A stretch of DNA of 64,000 nucleotides, taken from assembly GCF_047495555.1 (NCBI RefSeq), contig NZ_CP166866.1, forward strand, positions 1,896,001 to 1,960,000, written 5' to 3'. This document shows positions 55,167 through 64,000 of this stretch, in pieces. A model generated the notes under the pieces. It had not been told where the DNA came from, did no database searches, and worked only from the letters and a program-made list of their open reading frames with translations. Position 1 is the first letter of the stretch; each line of letters begins with the position of its first letter. The translations under genes were made by a program, and so were the position numbers. This DNA comes from Methanobacterium_D sp040373355. GTDB taxonomy: Archaea; Methanobacteriota; Methanobacteria; Methanobacteriales; Methanobacteriaceae.

Positions 55167-55817
55167 ATGAGAGTAAAAATTTGTGGGATTACTAGGCCTG
55201 AAGACCTTAAAACCTGTGAAAAACATAACCCCTCATTTATTGGCTTTATTAATGTTAACCGATCAAAGCGATTCATGGATATAGAAACAATAAAGGAATT
55301 CAGGAATAAAATGGAAAATCCTGAAAATGCAGTCATTGTTTTAGAACCACAAAATGCTGATGAAGTTATAGAAAAAACAGGGAAGTCAGGAATTAAAAAT
55401 GTACAGCTACATTCATTATCTGCAGATGAAATAGTCAAATTAAAAGACATCACTATTATTAGAGCTATCGGAATCCCTGAAAGAATTGATGATGCAAAAA
55501 TAGATGAAATAGAAAAATTTGCAGATGTTTGTGAATATATTCTGTTTGATTCATTAGTTAACGGAAAATCTGGCGGTACTGGGAAACAAATTCCTCTTGA
55601 AACTGCAATTAAAGCAGCTGAAATTGCAAAAATGAGAAATCTGAATATTAAATTAATTCTAGCGGGTGGAATGAATAAAGAAAGGATGAATAAAGAAGGA
55701 AAAATAATTGAAAATATATTTGATTACATTGATGTAAATTCTGGAGTTGAAGATAACCCTGGAATTAAAAGTGAAATTAAAATTAGTGAATTTATGAAAA
55801 CTTGTGGGATGATTTAA
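55167..55817 (+). CDS. trpF: Phosphoribosylanthranilate isomerase
   Basis: A 216-residue TIM barrel. The acid/base pair is Cys in K-I-C-G-I-T (about residue 6) and Asp in F-D-S-L-V. L-A-G-G-M near 167 and V-N-S-G-V-E near 190 bind phosphate. Separated from trpC by one base. Its TAA shares a base with trpB's ATG. Confidence 0.95.
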   Translation: MRVKICGITRPEDLKTCEKHNPSFIGFINVNRSKRFMDIETIKEFRNKMENPENAVIVLEPQNADEVIEKTGKSGIKNVQLHSLSADEIVKLKDITIIRAIGIPERIDDAKIDEIEKFADVCEYILFDSLVNGKSGGTGKQIPLETAIKAAEIAKMRNLNIKLILAGGMNKERMNKEGKIIENIFDYIDVNSGVEDNPGIKSEIKISEFMKTCGMI

Positions 55818-56989
55818 TGATACTTGATGGTAAATACGGAAAATACGGAGGAGCTTTTGTACCAGAATTACTTATTCCTGCTCTTGAAGAGCTTGAAGAG
55901 GCATTTTTAAAATATAAGGACGATAAACAGTTTAATGAAGAGCTTCAATATTACTTAAGAGAATTTGCAGGAAGACCAACTTCTCTTTATTATGCAAAAA
56001 ACCTTTCAGAAAAATTAGGATGTAAAATCTACCTTAAAAGGGAAGACTTGCTTCATACAGGAGCACATAAAATAAACAATACCCTTGGTCAGGGACTTCT
56101 TGCAAAATATATGGCAAAAGAGAGACTAATTGCAGAAACTGGGGCAGGACAGCATGGTATTGCAAGTGCAGTTATTGGATCACTCTTTCAAATCCCCACT
56201 GAAGTTTATATGGGAAGTGAAGATGTAGAAAGGCAAAAATTAAACGTATTTAGAATGGAACTATCTGGCGCTAAAGTTATACCTGTTGAAAACGGTTCCA
56301 GAACACTTAAAGATGCTATTAACGATGCATTTAGAGATTGGGTTTCAAATGTAGATACTACTCACTACCTTATTGGAAGTACCATGGGGCCTCATCCATA
56401 TCCTATGATGGTAAAACATTTCCAGAAAGTTATAGGAAAAGAATCAAAAGAACAAATACTTGAAAAAGAAGGTGAACTTCCAGATGCAGTAATAGCATGC
56501 GTAGGTGGTGGAAGTAATGCAATGGGAATCTTTTCAGGATTTGTTGAAGATGAAGAAGTTGAACTTATAGGTGCTGAAGGCGGCGGCGAAGGCTTAAGCG
56601 GTAAACACGGAGCAACAATTAGTGATGGTACTGAAGGAGTTTTACATGGTTCACTATCTTTTGTACTTCAAGATGATGATGGACAGGTTGCTGAAGCTCA
56701 TTCAATATCAGCAGGACTTGATTATCCCGGTGTTGGACCCGAACATGCATTTTTAAGCGCTTCAGGACGTGCGAAATATTATCCAGTAACCAATGAGGAA
56801 GCCTTGAGAGGATTTAAACTTCTTTCAGAATATGAAGGTATTCTACCAGCTCTTGAAAGCTCTCATGCTGTGGGAATGGCTGAAAAATATGCAAAAGAAA
56901 ATCAGGGCAAAACAATAATAATAAATCTCTCTGGAAGGGGCGATAAAGACGTAGATATACTTGCAAATCTCATGGGAGTGGAATTATGA
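55817..56989 (+). CDS. trpB: Tryptophan synthase beta chain
   Basis: A 390-residue PLP enzyme that joins indole and serine. The PLP lysine is in H-T-G-A-H-K-I-N near 83; other signs are E-T-G-A-G-Q-H-G and G-G-G-S-N-A near 228. The start is ATG 55817, overlapping the trpF stop; the frame is open to an ATG at 55802, but that lies within trpF. The length and motifs are those of the trpB1 group that pairs with TrpA. Confidence 0.95.
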   Translation: MILDGKYGKYGGAFVPELLIPALEELEEAFLKYKDDKQFNEELQYYLREFAGRPTSLYYAKNLSEKLGCKIYLKREDLLHTGAHKINNTLGQGLLAKYMAKERLIAETGAGQHGIASAVIGSLFQIPTEVYMGSEDVERQKLNVFRMELSGAKVIPVENGSRTLKDAINDAFRDWVSNVDTTHYLIGSTMGPHPYPMMVKHFQKVIGKESKEQILEKEGELPDAVIACVGGGSNAMGIFSGFVEDEEVELIGAEGGGEGLSGKHGATISDGTEGVLHGSLSFVLQDDDGQVAEAHSISAGLDYPGVGPEHAFLSASGRAKYYPVTNEEALRGFKLLSEYEGILPALESSHAVGMAEKYAKENQGKTIIINLSGRGDKDVDILANLMGVEL

Positions 56990-57795
56990 AAATAGAAACC
57001 TATGATGAAATGTTCAGAAGGGTTAAAGCAAAAAATGAAGGTGCTTTTGTACCATTTATTGTAGCTGGAGATCCTGACTTTGAAACATCCCTTGAAATTG
57101 TAAAGACCTTTGTGGAAAATGGTGCCGATGCATTAGAAATAGGTTTTCCATTTAGCGATCCTGTAGCTGATGGACCTACTGTTCAACTTGCAGATATTCG
57201 TTCACTTGAATATGGAATGACTACAAAAAAATGCTTTGAATTTATAAAAAGAGTAAGAGAATTCACAAATATTCCGATTGGAGTTCTTACATATTACAAT
57301 TTAATTTATAAAATGGGTCTTGATGAATACTTTAAAACAGCGATAGAGAGTGGTGTAAATGCAGTTCTTGCAGCAGATTTACCTCCAGAAGAAGCAAAAG
57401 ATGCTTTAAAAACTTCCAGAACAAATGGAGTCCAGCAGATTTTCATGGCAGCTCAAACCACGAGTAATGAAAGACTTCCAATGATTACAGAAATGTGTTC
57501 AGGGTTTCTTTATGTTGTAGCAGTTATGGGAGTAACTGGTGCAAGAAGTGAACTTAAAAACACCTCTGTTAAGCTTATAGAACGTATAAAAGCAAACAGT
57601 AACATTCCAATTTGCGTAGGTTTTGGTATTTCCAAACCAGAACACGTTAAGGAAGTTATAAAATCAGGGGCAGACGGAGCAATTGTTGCAAGCGCCATAT
57701 TAAACCTAATAAGCGAACATCTAGACAATAAAGACATGATGCTTGAAAAAATTGGTAGTTTCTGCAGAGAACTGAAAGAAGCGACAAAATTCTAG
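56986..57795 (+). CDS. trpA: Tryptophan synthase alpha chain
   Basis: A 269-residue TIM barrel that cleaves indoleglycerol phosphate. Catalytic Glu in A-L-E-I-G-F-P-F-S-D-P near 52 and Asp in A-D-L-P near 125; G-F-G-I-S near 208 binds phosphate. Overlaps trpB by four bases. Confidence 0.95.
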   Translation: MKIETYDEMFRRVKAKNEGAFVPFIVAGDPDFETSLEIVKTFVENGADALEIGFPFSDPVADGPTVQLADIRSLEYGMTTKKCFEFIKRVREFTNIPIGVLTYYNLIYKMGLDEYFKTAIESGVNAVLAADLPPEEAKDALKTSRTNGVQQIFMAAQTTSNERLPMITEMCSGFLYVVAVMGVTGARSELKNTSVKLIERIKANSNIPICVGFGISKPEHVKEVIKSGADGAIVASAILNLISEHLDNKDMMLEKIGSFCRELKEATKF

Positions 57796-57804
57796 CGTGA
57801 TCTT

Positions 57805-58869
57805 ATGATATTTGAATGCATTAAAAAAGTAGTTAATTATGAAGATCTTAACGAAAAGGAAGCTTATGAATGTATGATGCAGATAGTTAGTGGAAAAGCT
57901 AGCGATATTCAAATGGCTTCCTTTTTAACTGCACTTTCTATGAAAGGGGAAAATGTGGACGAAATAACTGGTTTTGTAAAGGCTATGCGAGAAGTTGCTG
58001 TAAGTGTTTCACCAAATATAGATGCTCCCCTTGTAGATACTTGCGGTACTGGTGGAGATAAGCTAAAAACATTCAATGTAAGTACAGTTTCTTCAATAAT
58101 AGCTGCTTCATGCGGTGTTGTAGTTGCAAAACACGGGAATAGAAGTATAACCAGTAAATGTGGTGGAGCAGATTTACTGGAATCCCTTGGAGTAAATATT
58201 GATAATAGCGCAGAAAATGTGGAAAAATGTATGGAAGAAGCAAGCATTGGATTTATGTTTGCTCCTAACTTTCATCCTGCAATGAAACATGTGATGCCCG
58301 TAAGAAAAGAAATGCGAATTAGAACAGTTTTTAACATATTAGGTCCTCTTACATCCCCTGCAAACGCAGATATACAACTCCTTGGTGTTTTTGATCCAGA
58401 ATATGTTGAAATAATGGCAGAAGTACTTAAAAATCTTGGAGTAAAACGTGCTATGGTAGTACACGGATTTGATGAAGAAGGTAATCCTGCAATGGATGAA
58501 ATATCCAGTATAGGTAAAACAAAAGTAGCATTTCTTGATGATGGAAAAATAGAAATAAAAAATATTTATCCTGAAGATTTTGGAATTAAAAGAGGAAATA
58601 AAGAACTTATAAAAGCCTCTTCAGACCTTGAGGAAAATAAAGAAATTGCATTAAGCCTTCTTAAATCTAAAGATAAAATTGAATCTGCTAGACTAGATTT
58701 GTGCCTTATAAATGCAGCAGCGATACTTTTTTTATCAAAAAAAGTTGATAGTTTTCCAGATGGTGTTAAAATGGCTTTAGAATCTGTTAAGTCTAATCAA
58801 GCTATTCAAACACTTAAACAGTTTGCAAAATCAAGTAACAGGTCAGAAATAGTCGGAATAAGTGCATAA
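57805..58869 (+). CDS. trpD: Anthranilate phosphoribosyltransferase
   Basis: A 354-residue enzyme that adds phosphoribose to anthranilate. Motifs: D-T-C-G-T-G-G-D near 73-80, K-H-G-N-R-S near 107 and M-K-H-V-M-P-V-R-K-E near 160. Closes the operon nine bases after trpA. The gene order E-G-C-F-B-A-D is that of Methanothermobacter. The next 350 bases show no gene. Confidence 0.95.
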   Translation: MIFECIKKVVNYEDLNEKEAYECMMQIVSGKASDIQMASFLTALSMKGENVDEITGFVKAMREVAVSVSPNIDAPLVDTCGTGGDKLKTFNVSTVSSIIAASCGVVVAKHGNRSITSKCGGADLLESLGVNIDNSAENVEKCMEEASIGFMFAPNFHPAMKHVMPVRKEMRIRTVFNILGPLTSPANADIQLLGVFDPEYVEIMAEVLKNLGVKRAMVVHGFDEEGNPAMDEISSIGKTKVAFLDDGKIEIKNIYPEDFGIKRGNKELIKASSDLEENKEIALSLLKSKDKIESARLDLCLINAAAILFLSKKVDSFPDGVKMALESVKSNQAIQTLKQFAKSSNRSEIVGISA

Positions 58870-59222
58870 TAAGTTATTAATTATGTTATTATTAAATTGA
58901 TAAATTATATACTATTTAAACTAAAAAATAATATAAAATAAGCTTAAATGAGGGATTTAAAAAAAATAGAATAAAATGAGGTAATTAATTACCATCATTG
59001 CTCCAACTTATTATATGTAATTATGAGTGATATAAATTTTTTGTAACCATTTTTCATTTTTTTAATTAATGTATTACATCAAAATGTTAGAGACTTAAAA
59101 ATTACTAAAACAACATTATAAAATCTAAATTAATTTTAAATCGATGAAAACAGTATATTATCAAGTTATTATTTAAATAGAAATATTTAATTATTTAAAA
59201 TAAGACAAAAATTAATAATTAA

Positions 59223-59297
59223 TGGGCCCGCTGGGATTCGAACCCAGGGCCTCACGGTTATCAGCCGTGCGCTCTAACCAAGCTGAGCCACGGGCCC
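59223..59297 (-). tRNA. tRNA-Ile (GAT)
   Basis: A complete 75-base cloverleaf: acceptor GGGCCCG/CGGGCCC, D arm GCTC...GAGC, anticodon stem CACGG/CCGTG with loop CTGATAA (anticodon GAT), and T arm CTGGG/CCCAG with TTCGAAT. Discriminator A; CCA is not encoded and no intron is present. Confidence 0.96.
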
Positions 59298-59415
59298 CCA
59301 TTAACTATTTCAAATGCAAATATAAATTTGCTAATTTAAAATATTCAAAACCTATAAAAAGGTAGTTTCAAGATTGGCTTTCATCCTATATAAGCTTTAC
59401 CCTAATAATAGATTA

Positions 59416-59967
59416 TTAATTTATAATATTCAAAATGTTCTTTAAATCATTAAGGCATTTTTGAAAATCATTATTTTCCAATATTGCTAGATTACAACCT
59501 AAAATTGCAGAACATGAAGCCATTGTAGTTTTGAGTATTTCCATATGCTCATTTAAACTCTTGTAAGTGTCAATTATTCTTTCTTTGGTATCCATATTTC
59601 GTCTAAGAAGAATATTTTCCTTCTTTGCTTCTATTATTACAATTATATCTGGTTGAAATATTTCAACTGGTAGTGATATGATATATCCAATATAGGATTG
59701 ATCAACACCATGCAAATCTACAAGAACATTTTCTACATCTTTTATTTTTAAAGCAGCGTTCTTCCAGATTTTATATTGGATTTCAATGTCCAGACTGAAC
59801 ATTTGGATATCTGTAGAAGCGAGATCCATACTTTCAGCAATAGAAAGCATTAGATCTCCATAGTTAACGTAATTATAACCTAATTCTTCAGAAACTTTTC
59901 TACAGAGGGATGTTTTACCTACTCCAGGAACACCAGTAACTACTGCAATGTTCCATGGAAGTTCCAT
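59416..59967 (-). CDS. adkA: Archaeal adenylate kinase
   Basis: A 183-residue P-loop kinase of the archaeal AdkA family, which converts ATP and AMP to two ADP. G-V-P-G-V-G-K-T-S at 11-19 is the Walker A; Y-V-N-Y-G-D-L-M follows, and R-R-N-M-D-T-K-E-R near 128 is the lid. The C-terminal half is less conserved than usual, so substrate preference could differ. Twelve bases after the MIP18-type gene, likely cotranscribed. Confidence 0.82.
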   Translation of the reverse strand: MELPWNIAVVTGVPGVGKTSLCRKVSEELGYNYVNYGDLMLSIAESMDLASTDIQMFSLDIEIQYKIWKNAALKIKDVENVLVDLHGVDQSYIGYIISLPVEIFQPDIIVIIEAKKENILLRRNMDTKERIIDTYKSLNEHMEILKTTMASCSAILGCNLAILENNDFQKCLNDLKNILNIIN

Positions 59968-59979
59968 AAGACACCCTGA

Positions 59980-60267
59980 TTATTTGTTTACCATATCACA
60001 GATAGCATCTGCCATCATGTGACCTTCGACAATAATTTCAGCTTTTTCTATTCCTTCAACCTTTTCAGCTGCCTGTCTTGCGCCCATTGCAATGTTTGCA
60101 GCACTCATGCAGCCAGGGTTAGTTGGTCTAAGGGTTACTTTTGCAATGTTACCTTCTACAATTTCGATATTTTGAACAATTCCCATTTCTACTATACTGA
60201 TACCCATGTGAGGATCAGGTACTGTTGATAAAGCTTCTTTTACTTTTTCTACTAATTCATCGGCCAT
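59980..60267 (-). CDS. MIP18/DUF59-type iron-sulfur assembly protein
   Basis: A 95-residue protein with V-P-D-P-H-M-G-I-S-I-V-E-M-G near 16, the signature of the MIP18/SufT group, and N-P-G-C-M-S-A near 50 with the conserved Cys. Members help Fe-S cluster assembly or transfer. GAGGAGA-like ribosome site before ATG 60267. Confidence 0.9.
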   Translation of the reverse strand: MADELVEKVKEALSTVPDPHMGISIVEMGIVQNIEIVEGNIAKVTLRPTNPGCMSAANIAMGARQAAEKVEGIEKAEIIVEGHMMADAICDMVNK

Positions 60268-60487
60268 GATATCTCCTCAAAATCAATTTTATCAAATTTT
60301 TTTGTTTTATTAAATTTATTCTGTCTCCTATATTTAAATGGACATCTTTTTATTGAACAATATTTAAAAAATAGGAAACGACACTATTATTTTATTTATG
60401 ATAGCTATGGTTATTTATATTTTAAGGTAAATGAAAATTTGTAAAAATAAGGAATTAGGAAATATGAAATATATAACATAAATTTAT

Positions 60488-61402
60488 TTATCTTTTTTTT
60501 CTATGCCTTATTTTTACTGAAACGCCCTTAATCGCTCTTTTCATCTCTTCACCATTTAATATAGCTTTCCCAACACCTACTACTTCATTATCTTTTAGGA
60601 TAACAACTTCATCACCAGGAATTATATTTGGATCAGCATCTATTACTCCGGGAGAAAAAAGAGTATTTGTTTTAAGTTCGAAATTTATACTAACCCATTT
60701 TTTGTTTATTTCTTTTAATCTTTCTCCACCTTCAAGATTAAGTGAATAAAATCCATTGTTAAAATGTAGTGTAGCTATCTGCTTTCCATTAACTAATAAT
60801 CTTCTATCGAACCTTCCAATGATTTTAACATTATCTGGAACTAACAAATCCGCTTCTCTGGTATTAAATTGGTAACGTGCAATTGATCTAAGCATATGCA
60901 GTGTCTTAGTTTTTCCCTTAATCATGGAGTGTTTTCTAACTTCGTTTTTCAGGTTATCAAGGGATTCTCTGGATGTTGTTTTTCCATCTTTGCAAGTATA
61001 AACTGCATTATCCAGATATTTCTCACAAACCTGCCTGTATCCTCCACTTACGTGCGCTATAACTTCTTTCTCACGCACATATTTTTCCAGACATTCTCCA
61101 ACAACATCTATTTCTTCCTGAGACCAGTCACCAGTTGTTGAGGTATCATATGACTGTATTGGATAAGTTTTTTCCAGTTCACGTGGACAAATTCCAAAAG
61201 GTGAAGTTAAAATAACTTCTTGTATTCCTTTTGTTGATTTCATAAATAGAAGATGGGATCTAGATGTTGAATATGGTTTTCTCATACTGCATGGTAAAAT
61301 TACTACTGTATCGCCCATTGGCTCAAGCAGACCCATTCTTTCTCTCCATCTTACTGCCTCAGGCCTAAAGAGAGATTCTTCAGTTATACAAGGTACTTTC
61401 AT
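60488..61402 (-). CDS. arcS: Archaeosine synthase, short ArcS form
   Basis: ArcS converts preQ0 in tRNA to archaeosine via a lysine adduct. The 304 residues include the catalytic P-C-S-M-R-K-P-Y at 37-44 with following S-R-S-H, F-G-I-C-P-R near 72, and a C-terminal PUA domain (P-G-D-E-V-V-I-L near 258, K-G-V-S-V-K-I-R-H). It lacks the N-terminal TGT-like domain of full-length ArcS, so a separate TGT or partner is required. Start at ATG 61402 after GAGG; an upstream in-frame codon adds an unlikely hydrophobic tail. Confidence 0.85.
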   Translation of the reverse strand: MKVPCITEESLFRPEAVRWRERMGLLEPMGDTVVILPCSMRKPYSTSRSHLLFMKSTKGIQEVILTSPFGICPRELEKTYPIQSYDTSTTGDWSQEEIDVVGECLEKYVREKEVIAHVSGGYRQVCEKYLDNAVYTCKDGKTTSRESLDNLKNEVRKHSMIKGKTKTLHMLRSIARYQFNTREADLLVPDNVKIIGRFDRRLLVNGKQIATLHFNNGFYSLNLEGGERLKEINKKWVSINFELKTNTLFSPGVIDADPNIIPGDEVVILKDNEVVGVGKAILNGEEMKRAIKGVSVKIRHRKKR

Positions 61403-61506
61403 TATTTTTCCTCTAATTAAATAAAATTCTAGTAACAATTAAAATTAGAATCATTTTAGTTATATTTTAAATTACATCTATAAAAAGATTCCAATTGGTA
61501 AGTAAA

Positions 61507-63264
61507 TTAATTTCCAAATCTTACTGGATCTGTGTTAATATCTACAATAACAGGTTTATTTAAGGCCATTGCTTCATCAACTGCATTTTCTAATTCTTCG
61601 GGCTTTTCAACTCTGATTCCTACACCGCCACAATTTTGTGCATAATCTGCAAAATTAAAATCATGTAGGTCTGTTGCCCAATTTTCATAGCCCTCAACCT
61701 TCTGTTCCTGCTTTATCATTGCAAGTTCACCGTTATTAAATATAAATACCTTTACTGGAAGATTATATTTTACTGCGGTCATAAAATCAGCCATTGTCAT
61801 GGCAAATCCCCCATCTCCAGCAATACAAATTATCTGTTTATCTTGATAAATAAGCTGCGCTGCTAATGCTGCGGGCAGTCCAAAGCCCATAGAACCTAGA
61901 TAACCCGATAATATCAATTTTTGAGTGCTTTTCATTATAAAATTTCTTCCGGGCCACCATCCATTTTCCCCAACATCTAATGTAATTACTGCATCATCTG
62001 CAACTCTATCATTTAAAGCTTTAATTATATATTGAGGCCGAATTGGTGCTTTATTAGTTTCAATTTCATCTTCTAGTTGTTTCAACCATTTAGTCCTAAG
62101 TGTTCTTATTTCATCTAAATAATCTTCTTTTTTATTTTCTTTGAGAGTATCAAGGAGTTTAGGTACTATCTCTGCACTGTTTCCCAGTAATCCCACTTCT
62201 ACAGGATATGTTTTTCCTATCATCATTGGATCCATGTCTATTTGAATTATTTTCTTTTTAGGTAAATTTGTAAGGTCTGCAAATGATGATCCTATTACAA
62301 TTAAAAGATCGGAGTCTCGAACAAGCTTTGCAGCTGCTAAAGAACCAATTCCCCCATGACTACCCACATATAACTCGTTAAGCCCGTCTACAACCCCTTT
62401 ACCTCTATATGTACTAACTATTGGTGCTGAAACCTTTTCTGCAATTTTGATAATGTTGTCTTCCTGTCCAGCAGCGCCAAATCCTACAACTATTACTGGC
62501 CTTTCTGATCTTTCAATAACACTTGCAGCGTCCATTATAACATATTTAGGAGGTGATACAGCCCTATTTGGGAAGCTACCTTCAAAAGGGACAGTTTTTT
62601 CAAAATAATTTTCTTTTTGAACATCATTAGGAATACCAAGGTGTGCAACTCCTCTATCAACTATTGCATGTTTTATAGCAAGAGTTATCAGACTTATAGT
62701 TTGTTTTTTTGACATTAGAGTCTCATTATAAACAGTTACCGACTCAAAGAATGAATGCTGGTCTATTTCTTGAAATGATCCAGGCCCAATCATTTGCCTT
62801 TTTACCATTCCAGTAAGAGCTAAAACCGGTGAGTGATCCAATTTTGCATCATATAGCCCTGTTGCTAAATTTGTAGCTCCAGGTCCAGCAATAGTAAGAC
62901 ATACAGCAACGTTTCCTGTTAATTTACCATAAGCAGAAGCCATAAATGCTGCTGACTGTTCATGCCGTACCTGTATGTATTTAATATTTTTATTTTTTCT
63001 TACAGCATCTACAACTCCTAAAGATGATGTTCCAGGTATTCCAAATACATATTCTATTCCCCATTCAACCATTTGTTGAACTAAAATATCAGAAACAGTT
63101 GATTCTTTCTTTTCAATATCTTCTGCTTCTTTAGATAATGTTACAAAATTAGCTTTTGAAGAATTACAAACCTTGCATCTCCATTCATCAGGTAAATCTG
63201 TAAATTTAACTCCTTCTCTTTCCTCATCGTAGACGTAATTACATATCACACATCTATTTTTCAC
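61507..63264 (-). CDS. Rubredoxin-like domain fused to a TPP-dependent pyruvate oxidase/acetolactate-synthase-type enzyme
   Basis: Residues 1-40 form a short rubredoxin-like iron site: C5-x-x-C8 and C30-x-x-C33 with F-T-D-L-P-D-E-W. Residues 60-585 are a thiamine-pyrophosphate enzyme: R-H-E-Q-S-A-A-F-M with the TPP-activating Glu near 100, a central domain, and G-D-G-G-F-A-M-T ... N-N near 485-515 that binds TPP and Mg. This resembles pyruvate oxidase, but a complete FAD or quinone site is not clear. The rubredoxin could accept electrons from the TPP intermediate, which would make this a direct decarboxylating oxidoreductase. GTG start after GGGG. Confidence 0.85.
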   Translation of the reverse strand: MKNRCVICNYVYDEEREGVKFTDLPDEWRCKVCNSSKANFVTLSKEAEDIEKKESTVSDILVQQMVEWGIEYVFGIPGTSSLGVVDAVRKNKNIKYIQVRHEQSAAFMASAYGKLTGNVAVCLTIAGPGATNLATGLYDAKLDHSPVLALTGMVKRQMIGPGSFQEIDQHSFFESVTVYNETLMSKKQTISLITLAIKHAIVDRGVAHLGIPNDVQKENYFEKTVPFEGSFPNRAVSPPKYVIMDAASVIERSERPVIVVGFGAAGQEDNIIKIAEKVSAPIVSTYRGKGVVDGLNELYVGSHGGIGSLAAAKLVRDSDLLIVIGSSFADLTNLPKKKIIQIDMDPMMIGKTYPVEVGLLGNSAEIVPKLLDTLKENKKEDYLDEIRTLRTKWLKQLEDEIETNKAPIRPQYIIKALNDRVADDAVITLDVGENGWWPGRNFIMKSTQKLILSGYLGSMGFGLPAALAAQLIYQDKQIICIAGDGGFAMTMADFMTAVKYNLPVKVFIFNNGELAMIKQEQKVEGYENWATDLHDFNFADYAQNCGGVGIRVEKPEELENAVDEAMALNKPVIVDINTDPVRFGN

Positions 63265-63410
63265 TATAAAACCCCATGATAATCATTTAATATAATTATA
63301 ACTTTAAAATATTATAAAATGTTTCATATTTATTACAAGATAAATGGAGTAATGTGAGTTCTTAAATATTATTTATAGAGTAAAACAAGCTTTTTTAGAA
63401 AAAGCACGGA

Positions 63411-63421
63411 TATTTATATAT
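63411..63421 (+). promoter_or_regulatory. TATA box of a probably leaderless gene
   Basis: ATTTATATATT lies about 28 bases before ATG 63441 and no ribosome site is present, so the mRNA probably has little or no leader. Confidence 0.4.
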
Positions 63422-63440
63422 TTTAAAATAATATAATTAT

Positions 63441-64000
63441 ATGAATAAATTTAAGGTTAATTCCCTTGAAGATAACAATGTTTTTATAGTTACTAAATCT
63501 CATAAAAAATTAGTTAAAGTGTTTAAAACTTTAAAGTTCGAAAAGGGGAAAATTGTCCATGTAACTGGAGCTCCAGGAACTGGTAAATCTACAAATATTT
63601 TTCACACAGTTCAGGAAACTAATTTAAATGTTTATAATGCAGAATTAAGGTTAAGATCTGGTGATGAAAGCTCAAAAGAAGTTTTTAATAAAATGTTTGA
63701 ATGTTTATCAAATGATCTAAAAATTGAATGCAGAGAAGATAGTTATGAAAAGCTTTCAGAATTTGATGCTATTTTAATTGCAGATAACTTTCATGATTCA
63801 GGTGAATTTACTTTTAGTGAATGGGTAGATAAAGTGGGTATAAGTGCATTTTATTTTTACTTTCTCTGCATAATTGAGTATTTGAAAAATAGAAAGCATT
63901 TTAAAAACATAAATCTAATATTTCAAACTTCTTGGAAATTTTATTTAAGAGGTAAAAAATATGATATATTCACTGATTTTGGTCTATTATCAAAACTTGT
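63441..64000 (+). CDS. P-loop NTPase, truncated by window end
   Basis: The first 186 residues are visible. A Walker A motif G-A-P-G-T-G-K-S-T lies near residue 44, followed by a segment with A-I-L-I-A-D-N near 112 that could be the Walker B (hydrophobic-Asp). The layout resembles small archaeal ATPases of the KaiC/RecA or AAA type. Protein continues beyond the window. Function unassigned. Confidence 0.75.
   Translation, partial: MNKFKVNSLEDNNVFIVTKSHKKLVKVFKTLKFEKGKIVHVTGAPGTGKSTNIFHTVQETNLNVYNAELRLRSGDESSKEVFNKMFECLSNDLKIECREDSYEKLSEFDAILIADNFHDSGEFTFSEWVDKVGISAFYFYFLCIIEYLKNRKHFKNINLIFQTSWKFYLRGKKYDIFTDFGLLSKL

Noticed and set aside
1..64000. Insertion sequences, integrase or prophage genes
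   Set aside because: No transposase, integrase or phage structural motif and no terminal inverted repeats were seen, although the NRPS block may have been acquired.

Overview
This 64 kb window comes from a low-GC methanogenic archaeon of the order Methanobacteriales, most likely the genus Methanobacterium. The evidence is archaeal genes (Alba, Cdc48, pelota, ArcS, archaeal adenylate kinase, TrpY with the trpEGCFBAD order), pseudomurein-binding repeats, a methanogen-type response-regulator output domain and archaeal TATA-type promoters. The species cannot be named from the sequence alone.

Layout: 1-4.8 kb holds small hypothetical genes and alba. 4.85-18 kb is a secondary-metabolite island on the + strand: an Sfp-type phosphopantetheinyl transferase, a 7.85 kb two-module NRPS ending in a thioester reductase, a MATE exporter fused to an RsbW-like ATPase domain, an STAS antagonist, a second RsbW-like kinase and a membrane SpoIIE-type phosphatase. 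This looks like peptide synthesis, export and a bacterial-style partner-switching controller in an organism group that has no sigma factors. 18-25.8 kb is a surface and uptake block: a pseudomurein endoisopeptidase-like gene broken by an in-frame TGA, a secreted transglutaminase-like protein, two APC amino-acid permeases, a POT peptide transporter and a lone substrate-binding protein. 26-34.5 kb (mostly - strand) holds an MFS exporter, three two-component genes with small relatives, a flippase and a small protein. 34.8-44.5 kb is mostly housekeeping: AdoHcy/SIH hydrolase, Cdc48, prephenate dehydrogenase, pelota and a radical SAM protein. 44.6-51.4 kb has a broken secreted zinc hydrolase, MraY-like and MurG-like genes, YbjQ-type proteins, a flavoprotein reductase and hypC. 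51.5-58.9 kb is trpY and the complete trpEGCFBAD operon. 59.2-64 kb has tRNA-Ile(GAT), adkA, a MIP18-type protein, a short ArcS, a rubredoxin/TPP enzyme fusion and the start of a P-loop protein.

The main points for a second look are: (1) the NRPS, whose first adenylation domain lacks the usual substrate-binding Asp and is preceded by a half condensation domain; (2) an extended promoter motif with a fixed 15-nt step (TTTATATA, 7 nt, TTTTACATT) found five times around the NRPS and surface genes; (3) several genes whose only well-placed start is ATT, and one with CTG; (4) a run of seven small hairpins between trpY and trpE, with a related hairpin inside the 3' end of trpE; (5) a leader element with two alternative 3' arms that occurs twice. 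All calls are from reading the sequence; no database search was run.
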